NCBI GenBank assembly: GCA_902779395.1
Contig: CACZBK010000023.1
Span: forward strand, 1 to 53,616
Direction: 5' to 3'
Length of the DNA stretch: 53,616 bases
Source: an uncultured Lachnospiraceae bacterium
GTDB taxonomy: Bacteria > Bacillota > Clostridia > Lachnospirales > Lachnospiraceae
The notes under the pieces were generated by a model. The model saw only the letters and a program-made list of their open reading frames with translations. It was not told the DNA's origin and did no database searches. Of the stretch, positions 6,956 to 13,903 are shown in pieces. Every line of letters begins with the position of its first letter. The first letter of the stretch is position 1. Position numbers and translations under genes: made by a program.

Positions 6956-7898
6956 AATACTCACCTACCTCTACATCCTCAAGAACTGCAATAGCGTCAT
7001 CTGCAAGAATAGCTGCCGAGCAGTATAAAGATAAAAGATAAGATGCTACTCCCTTATCGTCGATACCTCTGAATCTTACTGAAAGGCCTCTTGAATGTTC
7101 ATTCTTAAGACCTGCCTGGAACAGACCTATAACACCTCTCTTTGCCTCACCGGTACGGATAAGCAGGATATTGGTCTTACCGTTCTGGGACTTGGGATTC
7201 TTAAGTCCGTCTACTAAAAGCTTATCGGTGGGAACGATAGGGATACCTCTCCAGGTAAGGAAATTTCCGCCTGCGATATTTACAACTACAGGGGGAACGC
7301 CTCTCTTTGTGCACTCTCTTTCAAATGCAGCTATTGCGCGGGGATGTGCCAGGAAGAATGAGGGCTCTTTCCAGACCTTAGTGATCAGCTCATCCAGATC
7401 ATCAGGGGTAGGTGCACCGTTTCTGGTCTGGATCCTCTGTGAATCTGCTACGTTCTTTAAAAGACCGTAATCATCATTATTGATAAGCTGGCTCTCCTGA
7501 CGCTCTCTTAAGGATTCTATAGCCAGTCCGAGCTGCTCCTGAACCTGATCGTAAGGAGCGCTGTATACATCTTCAATAGCGGTGTTTACGTTGATGATGG
7601 TTGAGATGTTGTTTAATACATACTCACGGGGCTCGGTCTCGTACTGAACGAAACCGTCAGGTATAATATCGCTCTTCTTTGTCTGGCTGCAGAGTACATC
7701 AAGGGGAGTCTCACCCTCTACTACCTTGTTTACTCTGAACAGACCTGTTTCAAGTCCCTTAAACTCAAGAAATTTAGTAAGCCACTTGGGAGTCAGTGCC
7801 CCGTACTGGGGTTTTGTCTTTGTGACATTGGCCAGATTATAGGCCGCCTTTGCGCCTAATGCATTGATGCCTTCTGTCTTTTCTACATCTTTTGCCAT
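6942..7898 (-). CDS. Family 2A encapsulin shell protein (SrpI-like)
   Basis: 318 residues, about the length of family 2A shells and without the inserted cyclic-nucleotide domain of family 2B. Features I recognise are the N-terminal arm leading to G-A-L-T-P-K-W-L, a central E-L-I-T-K-V-W-K-E-P-S-F-F-L-A-H-P-R segment, and a C-terminal stretch with S-V-R-F-R-G-I-D-D-K-G-V-A-S-Y. These proteins have the HK97 fold and assemble icosahedral shells. The best-studied partner is the desulfurase encoded immediately downstream, and related systems store elemental sulfur. AGGAGG lies 7 bases before the ATG. Identification is by recognition of the family pattern and by context. Confidence 0.92.
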   Translation of the reverse strand: MAKDVEKTEGINALGAKAAYNLANVTKTKPQYGALTPKWLTKFLEFKGLETGLFRVNKVVEGETPLDVLCSQTKKSDIIPDGFVQYETEPREYVLNNISTIINVNTAIEDVYSAPYDQVQEQLGLAIESLRERQESQLINNDDYGLLKNVADSQRIQTRNGAPTPDDLDELITKVWKEPSFFLAHPRAIAAFERECTKRGVPPVVVNIAGGNFLTWRGIPIVPTDKLLVDGLKNPKSQNGKTNILLIRTGEAKRGVIGLFQAGLKNEHSRGLSVRFRGIDDKGVASYLLSLYCSAAILADDAIAVLEDVEVGEYYDYD

Positions 7899-7955
7899 TT
7901 TAGATTCCTCCTGGAAAATGTATTTATAAAGCCGCTATGACTTTATTTACTGTGA

Positions 7956-9416
7956 TTACAGCCATGCTCCTTCGTGCGAGAACATGATGTCCTTCATGGC
8001 ATCTATACCGCCCTTTAAGTTGAACATAGGGCCCTTGTATCCTGCTTCTCTCAGAGTATTGATAGCCAGTATGCTCCTCATACCCTGTTTGCATATAAAG
8101 ATCGTATCCTGTTCGGGATCGAGCTCGTTCATCCTTCTTGCAAGCTGTCCTATAGGTATCACTATCGCATTCGGGAATCTCTGTATAGCTCTCTCGTGAG
8201 GCTCGCGTACATCCACGATAGTCATCGGATCTTCGTTCTCTATCCTCTTTGCCAGCTCTTCGGGCGTGAAGCCTTCGATAGGTATCTCCTCCTCAGGCTG
8301 CTTTAAGCCGCAGAAATCTTCGTAATCGAAATCCTGCACTCCCTTGATGGAAGGATGAGCTCCGCAAAGCGGACATTCCTTTTCTTTCTCAAGTTCCAGT
8401 ATCTTAAATCGCAGATACAGGCTGTCCACACTCAGTATCTTTCCTGAAAGGTGATCGCCTATGCCTATTATCAGCTTTAATGCTTCATTGGCCTGTATGC
8501 TTCCTATTATCCCGGGAAGCGGGCTGATGGCTCCGCCTTCCGCACAGGTAGGCACCAGTCCTGCCGGAGGAGGCGCGGGAAATGCGCATCTGTAACAGGG
8601 TCCGCCGTTAAGATTAAATATCGTGACCTGGCCCTCGAACTGATATATAGCACCGAATACCACGGGTATATCACAGAGATATGCCGCATCATTGATAAGA
8701 TATCTGGCTTTGTAATTATCGGTGCAGTCGATCACGATATCATAACCGTCTATGATATCTACGATATTCTCGGTCTCGAGCTTTGTATTTTCAGCTTCGA
8801 AATTAATATTCCTGTTAATGTTTCTTACTATATCTTTTGCGGATGCCACCTTGGGTCTGTTAAGATCCCTTGTGGTGTGGATCACCTGGGATTGAAGGTT
8901 TTCAAGTGAGACCTCGTCAAAATCCACCACCTTTATGGTTCCCACACCTGCTGCTGCCAGATACTGTATAACCGCGGATCCCAAAGCACCCGCTCCCGCG
9001 ATCACCACTCTGGCAGCTTTGATGCGCTTCTGTCCTTTAACTCCTATATCGCGGAGCATCAGATGTCTTCCGAAACGCTCTATCTCTTTATCATCAAAAG
9101 CTACCGCCTTTCTTCTTTCTTCGGGAATGATACTGTCATTCTCCGGAGCACCGCCGGCTATTGCCGGAAGCAGTAACACCTCGGAATCCTCAGACAGTGA
9201 TGTTTTCCATTTATCCTCCGATGATCTGTTCTCATCACCTACATATATGCGGATAAAGCTTCTGAGCTTTCCGTTTTCATCAAATAAAACTTTTTCCGAT
9301 TCGGGATATTCGTCTTTAATCCAGCTTAGGATATCATTTATGCTTGAAGCCTTTGTTTCCAGTCTTGCGTTTTTACCAAAGAAGTTTCGCAATGTTGCCG
9401 ATATATAAACGTTCAA
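7956..9416 (-). CDS. Fusion: MoaD/ThiS-like domain + E1 adenylyltransferase + rhodanese
   Basis: 486 residues in three parts. Residues 1-89 are a MoaD-like beta-grasp domain ending in A-I-A-G-G-A, so its Gly-Gly (88-89) is internal. Residues ~108-355 are a ThiF/MoeB-type E1 with G-A-G-A-L-G, zinc pairs C-Y-R-C and C-P-L-C, and V-P-T-C-A-E. Residues ~375-486 are a rhodanese with active-site loop C-K-Q-G-M-R-S. E1-rhodanese fusions (MOCS3/MoeBR) are known; adding the carrier in front is less usual. Unless the carrier is cut after Gly89 (the JAMM gene directly upstream is a candidate protease), it cannot be adenylated normally. The start is TTG at 9416 with GGGAGG 8 bases upstream. The rhodanese could receive sulfur from the desulfurase. 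Confidence 0.9.
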   Translation of the reverse strand: MNVYISATLRNFFGKNARLETKASSINDILSWIKDEYPESEKVLFDENGKLRSFIRIYVGDENRSSEDKWKTSLSEDSEVLLLPAIAGGAPENDSIIPEERRKAVAFDDKEIERFGRHLMLRDIGVKGQKRIKAARVVIAGAGALGSAVIQYLAAAGVGTIKVVDFDEVSLENLQSQVIHTTRDLNRPKVASAKDIVRNINRNINFEAENTKLETENIVDIIDGYDIVIDCTDNYKARYLINDAAYLCDIPVVFGAIYQFEGQVTIFNLNGGPCYRCAFPAPPPAGLVPTCAEGGAISPLPGIIGSIQANEALKLIIGIGDHLSGKILSVDSLYLRFKILELEKEKECPLCGAHPSIKGVQDFDYEDFCGLKQPEEEIPIEGFTPEELAKRIENEDPMTIVDVREPHERAIQRFPNAIVIPIGQLARRMNELDPEQDTIFICKQGMRSILAINTLREAGYKGPMFNLKGGIDAMKDIMFSHEGAWL

Positions 9417-9419
9417 TTT

Positions 9420-9845
9420 TCATACCTCCCATATCGATACCCCGTATACTTTTCCGTCGGGTTCGTCCTTCATATAACCTTTGATCTCTCCTATACCATA
9501 CCTGCCGGTTGAAACCACCACATAAAGCATTCCGGGTATCATATACTGTTTATCTTCCTTAGAGAGGACCGCAGCTTTGTCCGGATGCGAATGATAAAAT
9601 CCGGCAACTGACATTCCCCTGCTTTCAGCTTCGATCTCAAGCCTGTATAATGTGATCGGATCGATCATATAATGCGCTGTTTTTCTGTCATCCTCTGCGG
9701 AATTATCTATGCTGTTGATATCCTCTACTATTCCGCTCTGTTTATTCCCCAGCAGTATCCCGCAGCCTTCATACGGATAAGCATTTTTCAGCTGTAACAT
9801 AATGGCTGCATATGTTCTTTTACTGATGCTTACCGTATCTGTCAT
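9420..9845 (-). CDS. Second JAMM/Mov34 metalloprotease
   Basis: 141 residues. The zinc site is intact: Glu in Y-P-Y-E-G-C-G-I-L-L-G and H-S-H-P followed by S-K-E-D. I chose ATG 9845 because GGAGG sits 6 bases before it; the GTG two codons earlier overlaps that site. The gene lies between metY (two bases apart) and the carrier-E1-rhodanese fusion (three bases apart). The likely job is trimming or deconjugating a ubiquitin-like sulfur carrier, most plausibly the one fused to the next gene. It differs clearly in sequence from the JAMM protein at 2444, so the two may serve different carriers. Confidence 0.83.
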   Translation of the reverse strand: MTDTVSISKRTYAAIMLQLKNAYPYEGCGILLGNKQSGIVEDINSIDNSAEDDRKTAHYMIDPITLYRLEIEAESRGMSVAGFYHSHPDKAAVLSKEDKQYMIPGMLYVVVSTGRYGIGEIKGYMKDEPDGKVYGVSIWEV

Positions 9846-9847
9846 AC

Positions 9848-11095
9848 TCACCCTCCTGTATCCGAATTCTCTATTGCCTCTGTAAAATCTTTTATCAGAT
9901 CTTCGGCATCCTCTATGCCCACGCTCACGCGTACTGTATCTTCATATACTCCCGCCGCTTCTCTTTCCTCGATACCGGTATGTATATACAGTGTTGAAGC
10001 GGGATGTATCACCAGTGTTCTCAGATCTCCTATATTGCTGGCTATCAGCGCATACTTAAGTGAATTAATTATTCTGAAGGCCTTCTCTTTCGACCCTGCC
10101 CTGAATGTAAGTATGCCGCCGGCGTAACCGTTAAGCTCTTTATTAACATATGCATGATAAGGATGATCACTGAGACCTAAATAATTGACATCTATACCTT
10201 TGGTAAGATCAAGAGCTTTTGCAAGCTTTAGCGCATTATCGCAGATCTTTTCCATCCGCAGTCCCAATGTATCCAGTCCGATATAGCTTAAGAACGCATT
10301 CGCCGGAGCCATACAGCCTCCGAGATTCTCCCACAGATCGGTGCGCAATCTTAACAGAAAGGCCATTTTTCCATACTTTTTAAATTCCGAAAGAGCACTG
10401 TGTTTTTCAAAATCCCAGTTAAACTTTCCCCCGTATACGATCATTCCGCCGATTGCATTTCCGCCTCCGTTTATATACTTAGAGGTGGAATGCACTACGA
10501 TATCAGCCCCCATTGATAAAGGTCTGGCAAGATAAGGAGTAGCTGTCGTGGAATCTACGATCAAAGGTATACCGGCACTATGCGCAGCCTCGGACGCTCC
10601 TGCAACATCCATCACGGTAAGTGATGGATTGCTTATGAGTTCCCCGAATACTGCCCTTGTCTTTTCATTAACAAGCTTTTCAACATTCTCACGGTTTATT
10701 ACATCAGCAAATACCGTATGTATCCCCAGCTTTTCAAGATCATGAAAAAGATTTATACTGCCGCCGTATAATCCTCTTCCGGCTATGATCTCGTCTCCGC
10801 TTTCACATAAAGCAAGCAGAGCGCAGGTTATCGCTGACATACCACTGCTGCAACAGACAGCGCCCGCACCGCCTTCCAGCTCATTTATCCTCTGTTCAAA
10901 AGCCGTAAGCGTCGGATTTCCTATGCGAGTATATGCATATCCCATACTCTTATGCGCAAAGACTTTTTCAAGCTCCTCCATGCTTTCATAAGAAAAAGCA
11001 GTAACCTGTGAGACCGGGGGCAGGATCTCTCTCTGGGAGTATCCTGTCGAAGTCTTTCCATGAAGCAGACCTGTATTAAATCCTGAATATTCCAT
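9848..11095 (-). CDS. metY: O-acetylhomoserine sulfhydrylase-like Cys/Met metabolism PLP enzyme
   Basis: 415 residues of the Cys/Met metabolism PLP family. The PLP lysine is in H-S-T-S-K-Y-I-N-G-G-G (about 208). The late segment N-I-G-D-L-R-T-L-V-I-H-P-A-S-T is typical of the longer MetY branch rather than MetB/MetC. The expected reaction is O-acetylhomoserine plus sulfide, or a protein thiocarboxylate as in Wolinella, to homocysteine. It follows rrf2 by 14 bases with GAGGAG upstream. Cystathionine gamma-lyase activity cannot be excluded from sequence. Confidence 0.85.
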   Translation of the reverse strand: MEYSGFNTGLLHGKTSTGYSQREILPPVSQVTAFSYESMEELEKVFAHKSMGYAYTRIGNPTLTAFEQRINELEGGAGAVCCSSGMSAITCALLALCESGDEIIAGRGLYGGSINLFHDLEKLGIHTVFADVINRENVEKLVNEKTRAVFGELISNPSLTVMDVAGASEAAHSAGIPLIVDSTTATPYLARPLSMGADIVVHSTSKYINGGGNAIGGMIVYGGKFNWDFEKHSALSEFKKYGKMAFLLRLRTDLWENLGGCMAPANAFLSYIGLDTLGLRMEKICDNALKLAKALDLTKGIDVNYLGLSDHPYHAYVNKELNGYAGGILTFRAGSKEKAFRIINSLKYALIASNIGDLRTLVIHPASTLYIHTGIEEREAAGVYEDTVRVSVGIEDAEDLIKDFTEAIENSDTGG

Positions 11096-11109
11096 CTTCC
11101 CAAAACTCC

Positions 11110-11550
11110 TCAGATAACATAATTATCCCAGCCACCGGCAAATCTGTTCCGGCATTGTCCGGCAAAATCGCTCAGTTTCATTTCGCCGGTATATTGATTC
11201 AGATTTTTATTGATCTCTTTCCAGAAACAGTTCTTGATGATCGACCTAAGTCCGTCATTTCTGTTATCGTCATCCATGTCTGCCAGAATGGTATTATCAA
11301 GGGCATTCAGTACCTCTCTCATGCTGATCTTATCTGCAGGCTTTGCCAGAGCATATCCTCCTCTTATGCCTTTCTGCGCTATGATAAAACCGGCCTGGCG
11401 CAAAAGCAGCAGGATCTGCTCCAGGTACTTATGTGATATGTTTTCCCTCTGTGCTATATCCGGTGCTGAAACAGCAGAACCGTTCTCTCCATATAACACA
11501 ATATCAGTCAGAGCGATCAGTCCGTATTCAACTCTTGTAGATACTCTCAT
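11110..11550 (-). CDS. Rrf2-family regulator, CymR-like
   Basis: 146 residues. An N-terminal winged helix (M-R-V-S-T-R-V-E-Y-G-L, then I-S-H-K-Y-L-E-Q-I and G-x-R-G-G-Y) is typical of Rrf2 proteins. The three-Cys cluster of IscR is absent; only two scattered Cys occur in the C-terminal third. That fits CymR, which senses cysteine status through a complex with CysK rather than an Fe-S cluster. The C-terminus is W-D-N-Y-V-I, a terminal Ile like that of the serine acetyltransferase here. First gene of the long sulfur operon, behind a promoter whose -35 is covered by an inverted repeat also found before cysK, so autorepression is likely. GGAGAGGAG precedes the ATG. Confidence 0.9.
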   Translation of the reverse strand: MRVSTRVEYGLIALTDIVLYGENGSAVSAPDIAQRENISHKYLEQILLLLRQAGFIIAQKGIRGGYALAKPADKISMREVLNALDNTILADMDDDNRNDGLRSIIKNCFWKEINKNLNQYTGEMKLSDFAGQCRNRFAGGWDNYVI

Positions 11551-11580
11551 TTGTACTCCTCTCCCGGATTTAACTAATCA

Positions 11581-11614
11581 TATATAACACAACTTACCTA
11601 CTATGTCTATAGGT
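11581..11614 (-). promoter_or_regulatory. rrf2 operon promoter with Rrf2-type operator
   Basis: On the minus strand, -35 TAGACA (11604-11609) and -10 TATATA (11581-11586) are 17 bases apart. The inverted repeat ACCTA...TAGGT spans 11596-11614 and covers the -35. It differs from the cysK-promoter repeat at a single position over 19 bases. Binding by the Rrf2 protein is inferred. Confidence 0.72.
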
Positions 11615-11629
11615 ATTATATTATTTTTT

Positions 11630-11650
11630 ATGGCTGCCATTGGCAGCCAT
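11630..11650. repeat. Perfect hairpin between cysK and the rrf2 promoter
   Basis: ATGGCTGCC and GGCAGCCAT form a 9-bp stem with a 3-base loop, 36 bases after the cysK stop. On the minus strand the following bases are A-rich, so it lacks the U-run of an intrinsic terminator, although it may still end or process the cysK transcript. Confidence 0.55.
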
Positions 11651-11685
11651 AAAACAGGATTACTTATCAGATATCAGTTATACTA

Positions 11686-12618
11686 TCACTCTGTAAACAG
11701 AGCCGTTGAATAATATCTGTCGCCGCTGTCAGGAAGAAGCGCAACGATGACCTTGCCTTCATTCTCGGGCTTCTTAGCGTATTCTATAGCAGCAAAGAGT
11801 GCTGCGCCGGAGGAAATACCTACAGAAATTCCTTCCTTCCTTGCCAGAAGCTTTGCTGTAGCAAAAGCGTCTTCGTTTGCTGCCTTGAAGATCTCATCAT
11901 AAACCTTGGTATTCAGAACATCGGGCACAAAACCTGCACCGATACCCTGGATCTTATGCGCACCTGCCTTGCCTTCGGATAATACCGGTGAATCTGCGGG
12001 CTCAAGCGCAACTACCTTCACATCAGGATTCTGCTCTTTTAAATACTCACCTGTTCCGGTAACCGTTCCGCCTGTACCTACGCCTGCGATAAATATATCG
12101 ACCTTTCCGTCGGTATCCTTCCAGATCTCGGGACCTGTAGTAGCTTTATGTACAGCAGGGTTAGCGGGATTTACAAACTGTCCGGGGATGAAGGAATCAG
12201 GGATCTCCTTTGCAAGCTCCTCAGCCTTTGCGATAGCTCCCTTCATACCTTTTGCACCTTCCGTCAGGACTATCTCTGCCCCGTATGCCTTAAGGATACT
12301 GCGTCTTTCAACACTCATGGTCTCGGGCATTGTAAGGATTATCCTGTATCCCTTTGCAGCGGCGATCGCTGCCAGACCTATACCTGTATTACCTGATGTA
12401 GGCTCTATGATAACAGAACCTTCCTTTAATATGCCCTTCTGCTCAGCGTCCTCTATCATGGCCTTAGCGATCCTGTCCTTAACGCTTCCGGCCGGATTGA
12501 AATACTCAAGCTTTACCAGTACTGTAGCTTTAAGCCCCAGCTCCTTCTCTATATTGGTAACTTCTACCAGAGGTGTGTTTCCTACGAGACCCAAGGTTCC
12601 TTTAAAAATGTTTGACAT
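11686..12618 (-). CDS. cysK: Cysteine synthase (O-acetylserine sulfhydrylase)
   Basis: 310 residues, the normal CysK length. The PLP lysine lies in G-S-V-K-D-R, the substrate loop in T-S-G-N-T-G, and the phosphate-binding loop in [12 protein letters not shown]. It converts O-acetylserine and sulfide to cysteine. ATG 12618 was chosen over an in-frame codon five residues earlier because GGAGGG is 7 bases upstream of it. It has its own promoter and a long leader with a Cys-codon peptide and a terminator. CysK probably has two protein partners here, serine acetyltransferase and the Rrf2 regulator, since both end in Y-V-I. Confidence 0.95.
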   Translation of the reverse strand: MSNIFKGTLGLVGNTPLVEVTNIEKELGLKATVLVKLEYFNPAGSVKDRIAKAMIEDAEQKGILKEGSVIIEPTSGNTGIGLAAIAAAKGYRIILTMPETMSVERRSILKAYGAEIVLTEGAKGMKGAIAKAEELAKEIPDSFIPGQFVNPANPAVHKATTGPEIWKDTDGKVDIFIAGVGTGGTVTGTGEYLKEQNPDVKVVALEPADSPVLSEGKAGAHKIQGIGAGFVPDVLNTKVYDEIFKAANEDAFATAKLLARKEGISVGISSGAALFAAIEYAKKPENEGKVIVALLPDSGDRYYSTALFTE

Positions 12619-12671
12619 GTTTTTTCCCTCCATATATTTTTATTATTATTTGTTTTTTATTATCTGTTTCT

Positions 12672-12708
12672 AACAAAAAAATAACCGGGGCTTTCTCCGG
12701 CTCCCGGG
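12672..12708 (-). terminator. Leader terminator (attenuator) upstream of cysK
   Basis: On the minus strand, CCGGG (12707-12703) pairs with CCCGG (12689-12685), extended by G-C/C-G pairs after a bulged A, and is followed by TTATTTTTTTG. It lies 54 bases before the cysK start and 21 bases after the leader-peptide stop. The 3' arm GCCCCGGT (12691-12684) is also perfectly complementary to ACCGGGGC (12779-12772) inside the leader ORF, giving an 8-bp antiterminator. Structures were found by eye. Confidence 0.78.
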
Positions 12709-12728
12709 CTGCTGGTAAAAGATCGGTA

Positions 12729-12857
12729 TCAACATCGCGATCTGGCGGAGCGGTTGAATACAAGCTCAAGCGCCCCGGTCGTATTACCGGCCCGGGATAA
12801 TTGCATTCGACAACAACACATCATCATGTTATTATTTTTATGCTTTGTACTAAACAT
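12729..12857 (-). CDS. cysK leader peptide with consecutive Met and Cys codons
   Basis: A 42-codon frame starts at ATG 12855-12857 with AGGAG 6 bases upstream and stops at TGA 12729-12731. Codons 8-16 read N-N-N-M-M-M-C-C-C (AAT AAT AAC, three ATG, three TGT). The rest is basic and small, and the last sense codon is again TGT. It begins about 38 bases after the predicted transcription start. Such a run of sulfur amino-acid codons ahead of a terminator is the signature of a ribosome-mediated attenuator that senses charged tRNA-Cys and possibly tRNA-Met. No T-box sequence is present. Confidence 0.8.
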   Translation of the reverse strand: MFSTKHKNNNMMMCCCRMQLSRAGNTTGALELVFNRSARSRC

Positions 12858-12900
12858 CCTGCTCTCCTTTTATGATCCTGATACTTCAATGGATGTCTGC

Positions 12901-12934
12901 ATCATAGCATAATTTACCTACTATGTCAATAGGT
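12901..12934 (-). promoter_or_regulatory. cysK promoter with Rrf2-type operator
   Basis: On the minus strand, -35 TTGACA (12924-12929) and -10 TATGAT (12901-12906) are separated by exactly 17 bases. The inverted repeat ACCTA...TAGGT (12916-12934) overlaps the -35. It is nearly identical to the one at the rrf2 promoter, which supports one repressor controlling both. Confidence 0.8.
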
Positions 12935-12941
12935 TTTTGTA

Positions 12942-12963
12942 AAATATCCGAAACCGGATATTT
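12942..12963 (-). terminator. Possible terminator after yhaM
   Basis: AAATATCCG and CGGATATTT form a 9-bp stem with a 4-base loop on the minus strand, overlapping the yhaM stop codon. The following U-run is short, so termination may be weak. Confidence 0.45.
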
Positions 12964-13903
12964 ACAGACCGGTCCCCCTTATATTACTGTCCAGAAATTT
13001 ATTAAAGCCAAGCCATCCTTCCGATCCGCCGGCTTCCAGTGCTTCTGAGAACGTCTCTATCTTCGCATCCATATTATCAGCCATCGAAAGTGCCAGAGCC
13101 TCGATGATGGCCGGTTTTTTGGGAGATCCGAATTCAAGCTCCCCGTGATGGGCAAGTATGCAATGTTCCAGATCTGTTTTCAATCCTTCCGGAAAGCCCG
13201 GGATCTGTTTTATCTTTTCATCCACCATCATGGCCCCCATGACGATATGCCCCAAAAGCTGGCCCTCATCGGTATAATCGTTCTGCGGGAAAGCCGAAAG
13301 TTCCCTGGTCTTTCCTATATCATGCAAAAGTGCGGCACTTACAAGCAGATCTCTGTTGAGAATGGGATACATAGTGCACAGATGGTCGCATAACATTGCC
13401 ACACTCAGGGAATGCTCCAGAAGTCCCCCCATAAAACCATGATGCACTGTCTTTGCAGCAGATGCTTTTTTAAATACCGATGCAAACTCCTCAGCTTTAA
13501 AGAAAAGCTCCATCAGCTCCCTGTAATATGTATTTCCGATGGAATCAACCAGTCCGACAGCCTTTGCATACATTTCGTCGATATTCTTTTTGCTGCATGG
13601 CATATAATCCGCAGGGTCATATTCATTTTCCTGAGCCCTTCGTACCCTTGTAAGCCTGGCCTGTTTTGCATTATTGAAAATGATCACATCCCCGGTCACG
13701 TCAATGTATTCTCCGGCTTCAAATTCACTTATTCCCAGACTGTTCGGATCCCATATCTTGGTATCCAGTAATCCTGTCTTATCCTGAAGGATCAGACTCT
13801 CATACGGTTTACCGTTCTTTGTTTCCGTGGATAATTTGGATTTGCAGAAATACACTCCCTGTATCCTGCTTCCTTCTGTCAGATCTTTAATGTATTTCAT
13901 CAT
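12962..13903 (-). CDS. yhaM: YhaM-like 3'-5' exoribonuclease (OB fold + HD domain)
   Basis: 313 residues. An N-terminal OB-fold nucleic-acid binding domain (about 8-95) is followed by an HD phosphohydrolase domain with H-H-G-F-M-G-G-L-L-E-H-S and L-L-H-D-I-G-K, the metal-binding residues. This layout is that of YhaM of Gram-positive bacteria, a 3'-5' exonuclease acting on RNA and some DNA. The length matches YhaM (about 314). It overlaps the preceding gene by 4 bases (ATGA) and is the last gene of a coupled run. Confidence 0.88.
   Translation of the reverse strand: MMKYIKDLTEGSRIQGVYFCKSKLSTETKNGKPYESLILQDKTGLLDTKIWDPNSLGISEFEAGEYIDVTGDVIIFNNAKQARLTRVRRAQENEYDPADYMPCSKKNIDEMYAKAVGLVDSIGNTYYRELMELFFKAEEFASVFKKASAAKTVHHGFMGGLLEHSLSVAMLCDHLCTMYPILNRDLLVSAALLHDIGKTRELSAFPQNDYTDEGQLLGHIVMGAMMVDEKIKQIPGFPEGLKTDLEHCILAHHGELEFGSPKKPAIIEALALSMADNMDAKIETFSEALEAGGSEGWLGFNKFLDSNIRGTGL

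Noticed and set aside
7956-9416. Frameshift or misassembly as the cause of the carrier-E1-rhodanese fusion
   Set aside because: The frame is uninterrupted, linkers are plausible in length, and each domain keeps its motifs, so a real fusion is more likely.
11630-11650. Intrinsic terminator for cysK
   Set aside because: The hairpin is perfect but the following bases on the minus strand are A-rich, not U-rich, so I list it as a hairpin only.
12619-12900. T-box riboswitch in the cysK leader
   Set aside because: I looked for the conserved T-box bulge sequence (AGGGTGGNACCGCG-like) and a specifier stem on the minus strand and did not see them. The leader ORF and terminator explain the region better.
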